A stretch of 64,000 nt of DNA from CBDBON01 sp965208395 (GCA_965208395.1 CBDBON010000002.1:496001-560000); one strand, 5' to 3'. Positions 1 through 9,068 are shown, counted from the stretch's first letter. Notes: a model not told the origin generated them from the sequence alone. A program made the numbers and translations.

Positions 1-1
1 C

Positions 2-229
2 CAGGTCCAGGCTCTAAGGATCCCAGGCAGCAAGACCGAGGCGCACCCAGACAACCCGCAGAGCGCAACCGACCGGCTGACGCAACAGGAGGTGGACGAC
101 AACACCCATAACCTGCTCGCCTCCGAAGTTGAGATGCACCTCTATGTGATAACCGCTCACTTCGGCGACGGAGCCACCCGGCGCAGCCACGGGCTCATCA
201 CCGGCTCACCTTTCGCCGACAGGCAATGA
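2..229 (+). CDS. C-terminal end of an unidentified protein (partial)
   Basis: An open frame enters from the left edge of the window and runs 75 codons to a TGA at 227-229. Its composition is charged and polar (for example SATDRLTQQEVDDNTHN), and its high third-position GC matches the neighbouring genes, so it is probably the tail of a real gene. I do not recognise the family. The start and most of the protein lie outside the window. It could also be part of a decayed gene, since the following 500 bases look non-coding. Confidence 0.4.
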   Translation, partial: QVQALRIPGSKTEAHPDNPQSATDRLTQQEVDDNTHNLLASEVEMHLYVITAHFGDGATRRSHGLITGSPFADRQ

Positions 230-752
230 CTGTTGGAATGGACTTGTGTTTGACGCTGAATAGACAGCGATAGCAGTGCATCTGAAGTCGCGAGCGGAGT
301 CTTAACCCGCAAAACCGGCACCAGCATTGGTACGGAAGAGGGCGACTTCACATCCCGCTAAGCTGTGACAGTGGTTGGAGCTGGTCAAGGTCTGCGAGCT
401 CCTCGACATGCCCGCGTTGGCGCAAAGAGTCGAGGAGCTCGTGCGCTCCAGACTAGCTCGTCCACGAGCGGTATGTTCGCGACAAGCCCTTAGCCCTCCC
501 GGCGGCGCCTCTCCGCACGCTCCCGCTTCCGCTGCCTGATGAACAGCTACGCAGCGGTGTTCGTCTCGGACTGGTTGATCTTCCGCCTTGACTCCAAAAA
601 CCGGTCGTTCCATCATAGACGAGCGCAAGCCCACGTTTTGCACCACCCTGGGCATGTGTCAAGGGCGTGCTCGACTGTCCTACTCCCGGGCAGGAGCACC
701 GAGGCGGCCCGGGCTGCCAGGCAGGTCTGACTATGCGTCCAGGAGGACAGAC
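230..752. other. Intergenic stretch with a 12-bp inverted repeat
   Basis: No convincing gene is seen here. GAGCTCCTCGAC at 396-407 and its exact reverse complement at 429-440 could pair with a 21-nt loop. A plus-strand frame across this part reads like a short protein piece (for example MPALAQRVEELV), so the repeat may only reflect Leu/Glu codons in a decayed gene. The short frames on both strands show no family resemblance. Confidence 0.35.
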
Positions 753-1169
753 ATGATCGACTTTTCGACGGAGCTAGGCAGGAGGGTACGTGGCCTGCTC
801 GACTCGGAACAGGTGATATGGCTCACGACCGTGGACTCCAAGGGGGTGCCTCAGCCTCGCCCGGTCTGGTTCCTGTGGGACGGCTCTTCTCTTCTGATTT
901 ACAGCAGGCCGGATGCTTATAAGCTGAGGCACCTAGCCAGGAACGCGAGGATGTCCCTCAACTTCAACTCCGACCCGGAGGCGCACCAGGTGGCGGTCCT
1001 GGTCGGGGAGGCGCGCGTCGATCCGGACGCGCCGCGGGCGGACTGCGAGTCCCGCTACGTGGAGAAGTATGGGGAGGGGATTGCCGGGTTGGGAATGACG
1101 CCGGAGAGTTTCGGGGCGGCCTTCTCCGTGGCTGTGAGGGCCACGCCGGAGCGTCTGCGCGGTCTGTGA
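753..1169 (+). CDS. Pyridoxamine 5'-phosphate oxidase-family (F420/FMN split-barrel) protein
   Basis: A 138-residue soluble protein of the PNPOx-like split beta-barrel superfamily. The N-terminal pattern VIWLTTVDSKGVPQPRPVWFL (residues about 21-41) is typical of small F420- or FMN-binding members, where a strand-turn-strand carries the flavin phosphate contacts; the later YSRPDAYKLRHLARN and VSLNF-like strand also fit. An AGGAGG ribosome site at 741-746 sits just before the ATG at 753, which rejects the longer upstream frame. These proteins reduce or bind F420/FMN and oxidise varied substrates; the substrate is unknown here. The cofactor is inferred, and an F420-type LLM enzyme elsewhere in the window makes F420 plausible. 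Confidence 0.8.
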   Translation: MIDFSTELGRRVRGLLDSEQVIWLTTVDSKGVPQPRPVWFLWDGSSLLIYSRPDAYKLRHLARNARMSLNFNSDPEAHQVAVLVGEARVDPDAPRADCESRYVEKYGEGIAGLGMTPESFGAAFSVAVRATPERLRGL

Positions 1170-1189
1170 GGAGGCGGGGGCGCCCGCGT

Positions 1190-1208
1190 CCCCGTATCAA
1201 GTACGGGG
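1190..1208. repeat. Short hairpin after the PNPOx-family gene
   Basis: CCCCGTA at 1190-1196 and TACGGGG at 1202-1208 form a 7-bp perfect stem with a 5-nt loop, 20 bases after the stop of the upstream gene. There is no T-tract, so it may be a dispersed palindrome rather than an intrinsic terminator. It sits between converging genes, where a terminator would be expected. Confidence 0.4.
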
Positions 1209-1326
1209 CAGTCTCTGACCGTCCCTCGCGGAGCCGGGGGGAGGGACATGCGGGCAAAGCACCTTCCCTTGTTGTCCCGGTGGAGGCCGGGGCTCAGCAA
1301 CACTTAGCCGTGATGCCAAGCGCGTC

Positions 1327-1355
1327 TCTGGATACCGGCTTTCGCGGGCATGACG
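1327..1355. repeat. REP-like palindromic repeat, copy 1
   Basis: The sequence CTGGATACCGGCTTTCGCGG followed by GCATGACG resembles the second copy at 3330-3359 almost base for base. The core CCGGCTTTCGCCGG type is self-complementary. Such short intergenic palindromes of the form GGATnCCGGCTTTCGCCGGnATGACG are common in many bacterial genomes. Confidence 0.6.
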
Positions 1356-1375
1356 TCGGAGATGTCTTGCGGGCG

Positions 1376-3175
1376 CTACCAGCCTAGGGCGTAGCCGATG
1401 TTGCCCTTCGGCCCGACGGCGCCGGATATGACGCCCCGCTCCCTGTCGATGCGTATGGCCATCGGCTTTCCGGGAGTCCATGCCTCCGCCCGGTCCACGA
1501 CGTGGCCGCGCCGCTCCAGCTCCAATACGACCTCGTCCGGTATCCTGGCCTCGGCGGTCAGATGTCCGGGGTAGGACTCCCTCGGGTAGAAGGAGGACGG
1601 GAAGTGGCGTGAGAAGACGGCGGGGGCATCGACGGCCTCCTGCAGGTTCATGCCGAACTCGACGTAGTTGAGGAAGAGCTGCAGGGTGATCTGGTCCTGG
1701 GTGTCACCGCCGGGCGTGCCGAAGGCCATGTAGGGCTCCCCGTTCCTGGTCACCAGCGAGGGGGTGAGCGTCGCCCTCGGGCGCTTGCGTCCGGCGAGCG
1801 CGTTGGGGCGCTCCGGGTTGAGGTAGAACATCTGGCCCCTCGTGCCGATCGGAAAGCCGAGCCCCCTGATGACCGGGGAAGTCCCGATCCAGCCGCCGCT
1901 CGGGGTCGCGGCGACCATGTTGCCCTCGATGTCCACGGCGTCGAGATGAGTGGTATCGCCGACGTGGGCGTGGCCGAGACCGAGGTCCTGCACCTCGGTG
2001 GCGGCGACACCGAGCGCCCGCCGGTTGTCCTCCGCCACGTCGACCGCGGCGTAGGGCGGGACGCCGCGCCCCGCGTCTCCGGCGCGCATCTCCAACGAGG
2101 CCCTGCCGCCTATCAGGCCGCGCCGGCTCTCGTTGTAGCCGCGGGAGAGGAGAACGTCAAAGGGGACGTCGTCGAACACGGGGTCGCCGTAGTAGGCCTC
2201 GCGGTCCGCGAACGCCAGCTTCGCCGCCTCCACGCTGACGTGGAGATAGTCTGCCGAGTTGTGACCCATCGAGCGCAGATCGAGTCCGTCGAGGATAGCG
2301 AGCTGCTGCAGAAAGACAGGTCCCTGCGTCCATGACGAGCACTTGTGGACATCGAGGCCCTTGTAGCGGTAGGTCACCGGCTCCTCGACAGAGGCCCGCC
2401 ACTCGGCCATGTCGTCGTAGGACAGCAGGCCGGCGTGGGCTGACCCGCTGGCGTCCTCCACCGGGTTGGCGGTGATGAACTCCACGATCCGTTCGGCGAT
2501 CGGACCCTTGTAGAAGGCGTCCCGCGCCGCCTCTATGCCCGCGATCCGTCCCCTGCCGCTGGCCTCCCGCTCGGCGGCGCACATCGTCTTGAGGGCCTCC
2601 GCGAAGCCGGGATTGCGCCACACCTCGCCGATCTCGGGGACGCGCCCGTCTGGGTAGTAAACCTCGGCCGTCGTCGGATATCGCTCGTTGAACCGGTCGA
2701 AGCTTGCAGCCAGGCTGTCGTGCAGTCCCTCGTAGATGGGGAAACCGTCCTCGGCCAGCCGGATGGCCGGTTCGAGCACCTCCGAGAAGCTCAGGTTGCC
2801 GTACCGAGCTACCGCCGTCGCCCAGGTGTCCACGGGTGCAGGGACGCAGGCGGGAAGATATCCGTCGCCGGGGATCAGGTCGATGCCGTTGTCGCGGCAC
2901 CAGTCGATGGTCAGGTCTTCAGGCGACCAGCCCATCCCGCTGACCGCCACGGTCCTGCCCTCTCGGGCCGAGTGGATGAGCGTGGGCACCTCGCCGCCGA
3001 TGCCGTTGCTGTGCGGCTCCAGGAGATTGAGGCAGAAGCACATGGCGGCGGCCGCGTCGATCGCGTTACCGCCCTGTTCCATGATGCGGAAGCCGGCGGC
3101 GGTGGCGAGATAGTGGCCAGACGTGACCACTCCCCGGGTGCCCATGATAACGGGACGCGTTGTGAATCTTGTCAT
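1376..3175 (-). CDS. ggt: Gamma-glutamyltransferase family protein
   Basis: A 599-residue Ntn-hydrolase of the gamma-glutamyltranspeptidase family, which cleaves or transfers gamma-glutamyl groups from glutathione and related amides. Visible landmarks are the N-terminal VTSGHYLATAAGFRIMEQGG with AIDAAAA, the autocleavage and nucleophile region GDTTHLDAVDIEGNM, in which the second Thr of DTTH is the expected catalytic residue of the small subunit, and the C-terminal KRPRATLTPSLV and FGTPGGDTQ glycine motifs. The ATG at 3175 has an AAGGAG site just upstream, so the longer frame to 3226 is rejected. No clear signal peptide is seen, so a cytoplasmic amidase-like role is possible. A second paralogue lies at 38154-39854. 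Confidence 0.9.
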   Translation of the reverse strand: MTRFTTRPVIMGTRGVVTSGHYLATAAGFRIMEQGGNAIDAAAAMCFCLNLLEPHSNGIGGEVPTLIHSAREGRTVAVSGMGWSPEDLTIDWCRDNGIDLIPGDGYLPACVPAPVDTWATAVARYGNLSFSEVLEPAIRLAEDGFPIYEGLHDSLAASFDRFNERYPTTAEVYYPDGRVPEIGEVWRNPGFAEALKTMCAAEREASGRGRIAGIEAARDAFYKGPIAERIVEFITANPVEDASGSAHAGLLSYDDMAEWRASVEEPVTYRYKGLDVHKCSSWTQGPVFLQQLAILDGLDLRSMGHNSADYLHVSVEAAKLAFADREAYYGDPVFDDVPFDVLLSRGYNESRRGLIGGRASLEMRAGDAGRGVPPYAAVDVAEDNRRALGVAATEVQDLGLGHAHVGDTTHLDAVDIEGNMVAATPSGGWIGTSPVIRGLGFPIGTRGQMFYLNPERPNALAGRKRPRATLTPSLVTRNGEPYMAFGTPGGDTQDQITLQLFLNYVEFGMNLQEAVDAPAVFSRHFPSSFYPRESYPGHLTAEARIPDEVVLELERRGHVVDRAEAWTPGKPMAIRIDRERGVISGAVGPKGNIGYALGW

Positions 3176-3329
3176 GGTCTTCTGCTCCTTAGGAGGGGTG
3201 GGGGCATGATAGCAAAGAGGGCCCATTGCAATCTCCCCCGCGGACAGGAGAAGAGGCGGGAATGAGATTTTGGGCGACTCGGTGGCATCGGGAACAGGGC
3301 AGTCGTGCGGCGCTCCGGGGGTTCCGGTC

Positions 3330-3359
3330 CTGGATACCGGCTTTCGCCGGTATGACGGG
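3330..3359. repeat. REP-like palindromic repeat, copy 2
   Basis: TGGATACCGGCTTTCGCCGG then TATGACGGG: the arms ATACCGGC and GCCGGTAT pair around a TTTC-type loop. It lies between the gamma-glutamyltransferase start and the end of the HATPase gene. It is nearly identical to the copy at 1327-1355; a more diverged relative (CGCCGGTTTTGCCGG) is at 19468-19482, after the carboxylase beta subunit. Confidence 0.65.
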
Positions 3360-3389
3360 ACAAGCGGACGGGGAAAGAGGCGGGTTGGG

Positions 3390-3809
3390 TTACTCGGTGT
3401 TCCGCGTCACCAGGGTTATGTGGTTTCTGCCGGAGTCCCGACGATAGGTCAGCTCGTCCATCATGGTGCGGACGAGATGGACGCCGAGCCCGCCGACCGG
3501 GCGGTCTTCCAAGGCCGCGGACACGTCGGGCACCGGAGCGTCGTTCAGCGGATCGAACGGGCGTCCATCGTCCGAGATCTCGATCGTGATCGTCTCATCG
3601 TCCGAGGTCACGGAGAACTGTATCTCGTGACCACCCTCGTCGTGTCCGTAGTTGATGATGTTGAGGCCCAGCTCCTCGAGGGCCAGGTTGATACGGAAGA
3701 CGAGTCCGGGGGACCAGCTCTCCTGTTCACCGATCTCTTCGACGACAGCCGCGATTCGCTCCAGCTGATCCGGGTCGGTCTCGATCGTGAAGTCGTGTCG
3801 CGCGCTCAA
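3390..3809 (-). CDS. HATPase_c_2 anti-sigma/serine kinase, RsbW/SpoIIAB-like
   Basis: A 139-residue GHKL-fold ATP-binding protein. The N-box helix reads INLALEELGLNIINYGH, followed by ISDDGRPFDP (G1) and GGLGVHLVRTMMD (G2), the standard order for RsbW/BtrW-type kinases. Such proteins phosphorylate a STAS-domain partner or sequester a sigma factor or another output. The start is TTG, inside a TTGA overlap with the stop of the upstream phosphatase gene (3806-3809), so the two are translationally coupled. With the STAS gene at 5057-5395 this completes a partner-switching triad. No sigma factor gene is adjacent, so the output target is unknown. Confidence 0.85.
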   Translation of the reverse strand: MSARHDFTIETDPDQLERIAAVVEEIGEQESWSPGLVFRINLALEELGLNIINYGHDEGGHEIQFSVTSDDETITIEISDDGRPFDPLNDAPVPDVSAALEDRPVGGLGVHLVRTMMDELTYRRDSGRNHITLVTRNTE

Positions 3810-4972
3810 CGGTCAGACTCCCCGCGCTGCAGCGTCAGGCATGTCAGGTCGTCGGACTGCGGAGTTTCACCCGCAAAATCCGACACGGCATCGAAGATGG
3901 TGCGGCTCGCGTCCTGGGGGCTCGCCGGAGGAGAGTCGATGAAAATCTGCTGCAGACGCTCTATCCCGAACTGTTCCTCGTTGCCGTTCATCGCCTCAGT
4001 GACCCCGTCGGTATAGAGGATCACCGTGTCTCCCGGCGCGATCGTTACCGTGTGCTGTTCGAACGGGTAGTCCGGCACCACTCCGAGCGCAACCCCTCCC
4101 GTCATGGGGAGCAGAGTCGAGCTTCCATCGGAATGGACGACAAGCGGGCTGTCGTGACCTCCGTTCGAGTAGGTGAACTCGCCGTTTTTGGTGTTGTATA
4201 CGGCGTACAGGACGGTGACGAACATGAGGGCCTCGTTGTCATCGTGCAGGAGGGAGTTGACCTCCCGGAGCACATTGGACGGTTGCTCCGTACCGATGGC
4301 GGCCCCCTTGAGCAGCGTGCGGCTGGACATCATGAACAGGGCGGCCGGCACACCCTTGTCGGAGACATCGGCGATAGCGAACCCGATGCGGTCGTTGGCC
4401 AGCGGCATGACGTCGAAGAAGTCTCCCCCGACGTTGCGCGCGGGCTCCATGCTGCCGTATGAGTGGTAGCCGGGGCCCTCGGGGAACTTGGTGGGCAGGA
4501 TCGACTGCTGCATCTTGCTGGCAACGTCCAGCTCGTTCTGCAGCGCGACAAGCTGGTCGCGAGAGGAGAGCGCCTCGCGCCACTCGATGAGGTGGCGCAG
4601 AGTCCGGTCTATGGTGACCCGCAGGTCTTCGAAGTCGAGCGGCTTAGTGACGAAATCGAAAGCGCCGCGGTTCATGGCGGTGCGGATATTTTTCATGTCG
4701 CCGTAGGCGGACACTATTACGGAGCGTATGTTGGGATCGACGTCCGGTATCTGTGAGAGGAGAGTCAGACCGTCCATCTGAGGCATGTTGATATCGGACA
4801 GCACCATGTCGATATCTCCATCCTCATTCAGCCGCTCCAGCGCCTCCACTCCGTTGTGGGCGAAGACGAACTGATAGCGGCCGGCCCTGATGTCCCGCCT
4901 CATCCGCTGCTTGATCAGCGGTTCGAGGTCAGGCTCGTCGTCGACAACGAGAATCTTATATCCCTGTTCCAT
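3806..4972 (-). CDS. Response regulator with C-terminal PP2C (RsbU/SpoIIE-type) phosphatase
   Basis: 388 residues in two domains. Residues 1-125 are a receiver domain with acidic pair D11/D12, phospho-acceptor D60 in VLSDINMPQMDG, and K110 in FVTKPL. A helical linker (about 120-160) leads into a PPM-type serine phosphatase, with metal-binding motifs GGDFFD (182-187), ADVSDKG (201-207) and a late ILYTDGVTEA. The family dephosphorylates STAS-domain antagonists, so phosphorylation of D60 by an unlinked histidine kinase probably switches phosphatase activity. It lies between the STAS gene upstream and the kinase gene downstream, all on the minus strand. Confidence 0.9.
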   Translation of the reverse strand: MEQGYKILVVDDEPDLEPLIKQRMRRDIRAGRYQFVFAHNGVEALERLNEDGDIDMVLSDINMPQMDGLTLLSQIPDVDPNIRSVIVSAYGDMKNIRTAMNRGAFDFVTKPLDFEDLRVTIDRTLRHLIEWREALSSRDQLVALQNELDVASKMQQSILPTKFPEGPGYHSYGSMEPARNVGGDFFDVMPLANDRIGFAIADVSDKGVPAALFMMSSRTLLKGAAIGTEQPSNVLREVNSLLHDDNEALMFVTVLYAVYNTKNGEFTYSNGGHDSPLVVHSDGSSTLLPMTGGVALGVVPDYPFEQHTVTIAPGDTVILYTDGVTEAMNGNEEQFGIERLQQIFIDSPPASPQDASRTIFDAVSDFAGETPQSDDLTCLTLQRGESDR

Positions 4973-5056
4973 CTTCCACCATCTTCAAACCACACTCCCG
5001 CGCCCCAGGGCGCGAGACGCCCCTGCTCTCACAGTCATGCGGCGCACGAGGCCGAG

Positions 5057-5395
5057 TCAGCCCTGCAGCGCAGCGATGGCGTCCGCCTGAGTAGCGTGGG
5101 TAGCTACGATCTTGTCGAAGCCGCTGATCTCAAAGACCTCCCGGACTGAATCGGAGAGCGAGCAGACGGCGAATTTCGTGTTCTTGCCCTGCAGAGTCCT
5201 CGCGATCAGCAGTATGACCCGAAGGCCGGCGCTGCTGATGTAGGTGAGCCGTTCCATATCCAGCAGGAAGGCGTTGCCGGCGTCATCGATCACCGCCTGC
5301 AGAGCCTCCTGGAATTCGCGGGCGTTGGAGCCGTCGACACGATCCACAGTCAACGCGACCAGTACGCCTCCCTTCTGTTCGGTATTGATCTCCAT
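5057..5395 (-). CDS. STAS-domain anti-sigma factor antagonist
   Basis: A 112-residue single STAS domain. The signature LDMERLTYISSAGLRVIL (about residues 45-62) contains the SSAGLR motif whose Ser is phosphorylated by the partner kinase and dephosphorylated by the PP2C enzyme. The ATG at 5395 has a GGAAGGAG site 5-6 bases upstream. It is the first gene of a three-gene minus-strand operon, 84 bp ahead of the receiver-phosphatase gene. Its role is as the switch component, releasing the bound output protein when unphosphorylated. Confidence 0.88.
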   Translation of the reverse strand: MEINTEQKGGVLVALTVDRVDGSNAREFQEALQAVIDDAGNAFLLDMERLTYISSAGLRVILLIARTLQGKNTKFAVCSLSDSVREVFEISGFDKIVATHATQADAIAALQG

Positions 5396-5615
5396 CTATG
5401 CTCCTTCCCGATGCCGCAGCTTGGACGGCAGCCTCAGCGCCTTGTCTCCGGCGTGGTTGTCGATGCTTCCCGGCCAATAGTCTACTACATCAAATCGCGC
5501 TGGTGTATAGGTGTGCTCAGAATAACTCTTCAGAATCGGTCGACGACGTAGGCAGAAGAGCCCCTGCCGCAGTCTTCCGCAGCAGACGGGGAAGAGGACC
5601 GGGAGCGTTGACAGG

Positions 5616-6785
5616 TCACCATTGGCTCGATTCTTCCGCGTACACCTGATCGGGGAGCCTGTAGCTTATGCCTGCTTCATCGAAGGCGGAGGCCTCGAGC
5701 AGGTATGTGAAATTGGTGAAGGTGGCGCTGACCGATTTCGGGATGATCCTGTCCGTGATGTGTTTGAAGCGGTTCTGCATTCGAAACCAGGTAAGGACTC
5801 CGAATATGGTGCTTGGCGGGTACTGGAGCTGGTTGGCAAGATCGGCGCCGATGAGAGCTCTGGAGATGGTGTACACGTATCTTGCCAGCTTGCGCCGCTC
5901 AGACGGATCGGTGATGCCTATGACTACCGGGGCGGAGTTGACCAGCGCGTGCGCCATTGCCACCGATTCGATGCCGGGAACAGGTTCGCACACGCCGCCT
6001 ATCTCGAACATTTTCAGGGCATCGTCCTCGTCGTGGAACAGGATCGTCTCCGGGATGCCCATCAGGAATCCCGAGTAGCGCCAGACATTGATGAAGCTCT
6101 TGCGCTCCTCTTCGGTGAAGACAGCGCCCAAGCGGGTCAGGTGTCCGACCAATCTCGCCGAGAAGGCGGTTATGGCGTACCCCATGTGCGCCGCGCTAAT
6201 CGGCGTGCCCCATGCTTCCGCATCCCACTCAGCGGTGTTGTTCAACAGGCGCCTGACCTGCGCGTGGATCAGCCTGATACGCAAAGACAGCTTCCAGCCG
6301 TCCCCACCCTCCTTCAGGCCGCCGGGCATGAAGATCTCGACCATGTGACGATTGTTCTGCTTCAGACGTCTGACGCCCTGGTCGCGCACACGCCCGGTTA
6401 TGAAGAAGGTCTTGCTGATGTTGGTCGAGAATCCCTCTATCAGCGTGCCTCCCACGAATGCCCCGAGGACCAGCTGCGAGTTCCGGTGAAACATGCGAAT
6501 GCCGGGCATGAAGCCGGAAGGGTCGACCCAGGGCGGCGGAGATTTCAGATTCTCGAAGAGCTCTCTGAGCGCTGGGGGAGCACCGGCGAGATCGTCGTCA
6601 TTCTGATCCATGCCCGCCTTGATGAACCGCTCGCCCTCCTGCGGATCGAGGGCGGAGAGTTGTTCGATCGCGGCGTCAGCTTCCGGGTCTCCGATCACCG
6701 TATGGGCGATGTAGTTCGACGCCATCTCCGGATCGAGGGCGCAGGCTCTCTCGTAGCCCGTCGTATAGTCGGACGGTATCTTCAT
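5616..6785 (-). CDS. MpaB-family (DUF2236) oxygenase-like protein
   Basis: 389 residues matching the DUF2236 family, which includes latex-clearing protein and fungal MpaB, b-type heme-containing all-helical oxygenases. Landmarks are MFHRNSQLVLGAFVGGTLIEGF (about 103-124), RIRLIHAQVRRLL (about 173-185), and WGTPISAAHMGYAITAF (about 196-212), where the conserved His and Arg surround the presumed heme site. There is no signal peptide, so a cytoplasmic location is likely. The substrate is unknown; related proteins are common in actinobacteria and Chloroflexota. It is a single gene, separated by about 220 bp from the STAS operon downstream. Confidence 0.8.
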   Translation of the reverse strand: MKIPSDYTTGYERACALDPEMASNYIAHTVIGDPEADAAIEQLSALDPQEGERFIKAGMDQNDDDLAGAPPALRELFENLKSPPPWVDPSGFMPGIRMFHRNSQLVLGAFVGGTLIEGFSTNISKTFFITGRVRDQGVRRLKQNNRHMVEIFMPGGLKEGGDGWKLSLRIRLIHAQVRRLLNNTAEWDAEAWGTPISAAHMGYAITAFSARLVGHLTRLGAVFTEEERKSFINVWRYSGFLMGIPETILFHDEDDALKMFEIGGVCEPVPGIESVAMAHALVNSAPVVIGITDPSERRKLARYVYTISRALIGADLANQLQYPPSTIFGVLTWFRMQNRFKHITDRIIPKSVSATFTNFTYLLEASAFDEAGISYRLPDQVYAEESSQW

Positions 6786-7462
6786 GGAGAGTAGCTCTAA
6801 TCTCGAGCCGGATTATCCCGGGCCTGTTTCATCGGAGGCCGGGGGAGGGGGGCAGCCATGACGACCGATACTGACGATCCTGCCCGGCTTAACCATCCCG
6901 GCCGGAGCCGCCGGCCATTGTTCGGAGTACATGGCCTGCAAGTATACCACGGCGTCCGCGAGTTGTTCGGAGTCGAGGGATGGGGGAGACCTGAGCATAA
7001 CTCCCACGCCCCGTTTCTCTGAGCCGCATGGGAGACGGGCGGAGAGTCCGCAATTGCTCTGAAGCACCAACGCCTCCATTGAGTCGTCGAGCATATCCAT
7101 AGACTGGAGTCGGTCCGAGCCTGGCTGCGCGCCAGCAGAACCGCTGGAGAGCAGGTCTCTCGCAGCCTTCCAGCCTCCATTCACAGCAATCGCCTGCTGG
7201 AACCGACCGGCGCACTCCGCGATGCTTTAGCCCTGCTTGTGCGGACCCTCTGGGGCTGGGGAAAGCCTACTGGAGATGAGGGACATGGGCAATCACTTGT
7301 GTGTAACTGTACTGTAACCTGACGGCCTTTATCGATCACCGGTTGTCATCGCCGGGCAAGTCCGATACAGATCGGGCGGCTACCAGATCGCAGTGGCGCC
7401 CGGTCCGCCGTCCCCAACACAGGCAGGAGGGTATGACAAGCAGCGATGGTTCTGTCGACCTG
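6786..7462. other. Long intergenic region without a confident gene
   Basis: Three overlapping minus-strand frames cross this region, none with a good ribosome site or recognised family. One reads LDSEQLADAVVYLQAMYS, which resembles the last helix of small cytochrome c domains, but no CxxCH precedes it. It may be a decayed gene end. Otherwise I see nothing. Confidence 0.35.
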
Positions 7463-8863
7463 CTAGATGCGCAGCTCCGATCTGGCCGAGGTGAGGTGTT
7501 CCGCGAGGTGGATGTCCCGCATGAACTTCTTCAGATATTCATGGAGCTCCCTGGCGACCTCGGGGTTAGCTCCTATGGCATTGCGCTCCTGCCGGGGATC
7601 GGAAGTCAGACAGTAGAGCTCCGACTCTCCGTCGGGGGAGTAGAGTAGAGCCCAGTCGCCGGTAGTGACAGTGGTGACTGGGGAGACCAACAGGTTGCGG
7701 CGGACATGATCCACCGATCTCACGGGATCTCCGGGGTTGGCGAACGGGACGGTGGTTATGGTGAACTCGCGTCCCGGCGTGGAGGGGTCCCTGATCGAAG
7801 GCACGAGCGACTCTCCCTCCACCCAGCCGGGTATCTCGCGGCCCATCAGGTCAAGAACAGTTGGCATCAGATCAACGGCGGCGGTTATGCCACCGTAGCT
7901 GGTGGGCCTCACGCCAGGCACGTATATGGTCAGTGGGATGAGAGTGACCTCCTCGTAAAGGGGGGAGCGGTCCCAGGGGGCCGCCGGCTGGATGTATATC
8001 TTATCGGTGGCCTCGGCGAGCTTCGCGAGGTTCATCTTTCCGAAGAAGCCGTGCTCCCCGTAGTAGAAGCCGTGGTCGGACGTGAAGATGATGGCGGTGT
8101 TGTCCATCAGCCCCATTCTCTCCACCATTCCGAGCAGGTAGCCGAGCCACGTATCCACGAGGGTGACCTCGCCACAGTAGGCGGCGTGGGCCTTCTCAAC
8201 CCTGCGCTCGGTCAGACCGGGCACGTCGCGCCAGTAGCCATAGGCCGCCCGCACCTCCTCACCGTCGTAATCGGGCATGTAGAGCCGGGTGTAGTAGGAC
8301 GGCGCGTCCCAGGGCTCGTGGGGGTCCCAGACGTCGACGTGAAGGAAGAACTCCTCCTCGTAGTGGCGCTCCAGCCATCTCATCGCCCTGATCACCGTCT
8401 GGGCGACATTGGTGTCCGATTCGTAGCGCCAATCGGCCCTGGCGTCTAGCGCCTCGGCCTGGTCCTGAATGGCCTGGTGACCGACATCCCGCTGGAAGCT
8501 GGTCTGCTGACCAGTGTACATGTGAAAGGACTGGAATCCCCTGTCGTAGTTCATGCCGCGGCGGACATAGAAGGGGGTATCGACCATGGCGGCGGTGTGG
8601 ACCCCGCTTTGGGAGAGCAGCTCAGCGAGCGTTTCAACGTTGTCGGGGAGAGGCTCCCATCCCATGAACGACATGGTCCAGCGGCCGGTCGCGAAGTCGG
8701 CGCGGGCCGGCATGGTGGGGAAGGCGGCCGCGTAGTGCCTGTCGAAGCGCACCGACCTCGACGCCAGGGAGTCGAGGGACGGCGTGATGATGTCCGGCTT
8801 CTTGCCGTAGGCACCGACGTGGTCCTGTCTGAAGGTGTCGGAGACTATCCATATTACGTTCAT
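7463..8863 (-). CDS. Sulfatase-fold hydrolase with Thr at the nucleophile position
   Basis: 466 residues of the alkaline-phosphatase superfamily, sulfatase branch. VIWIVSDTFRQDHVGAYG (residues 3-20) supplies the first metal site and FTSDHGFYYGEHG the second. The position normally held by the formylglycine-forming Cys or Ser of C/S-x-P-x-R is Thr: FPTMPARADFATGRW. This would block formylglycine formation, so the enzyme may instead use Thr directly, as phosphodiesterases and phosphoethanolamine transferases of the same fold do. There is no signal peptide and the gene stands alone. A sulfatase activity should not be assumed. The ATG at 8863 is preceded by GAGGTAGG. Confidence 0.85.
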   Translation of the reverse strand: MNVIWIVSDTFRQDHVGAYGKKPDIITPSLDSLASRSVRFDRHYAAAFPTMPARADFATGRWTMSFMGWEPLPDNVETLAELLSQSGVHTAAMVDTPFYVRRGMNYDRGFQSFHMYTGQQTSFQRDVGHQAIQDQAEALDARADWRYESDTNVAQTVIRAMRWLERHYEEEFFLHVDVWDPHEPWDAPSYYTRLYMPDYDGEEVRAAYGYWRDVPGLTERRVEKAHAAYCGEVTLVDTWLGYLLGMVERMGLMDNTAIIFTSDHGFYYGEHGFFGKMNLAKLAEATDKIYIQPAAPWDRSPLYEEVTLIPLTIYVPGVRPTSYGGITAAVDLMPTVLDLMGREIPGWVEGESLVPSIRDPSTPGREFTITTVPFANPGDPVRSVDHVRRNLLVSPVTTVTTGDWALLYSPDGESELYCLTSDPRQERNAIGANPEVARELHEYLKKFMRDIHLAEHLTSARSELRI

Positions 8864-9068
8864 GGGCCTACCTCAAAGCGCATGGCGAGTAGCGCGGGAT
8901 GATCTGAGGCGTCGCCGGCAATATATTCGCATCTTCCGTTGAGATCAACAGTCGGGTCGATCAGGCGGCCCCGGCAAGGGACATGAGCCTGATTGCCCGC
9001 CGGCTACGTCCGTCCTATAATGCGGGCGACTTCAAGATAGGGCTGCCTGGCGACCCGGGAGCGGACGA

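Noticed and set aside
5622..6794. 390-codon plus-strand open frame
   Set aside because: It is antisense to the MpaB-family gene; high third-position GC keeps the reverse frame open, and the product has no recognisable domain.
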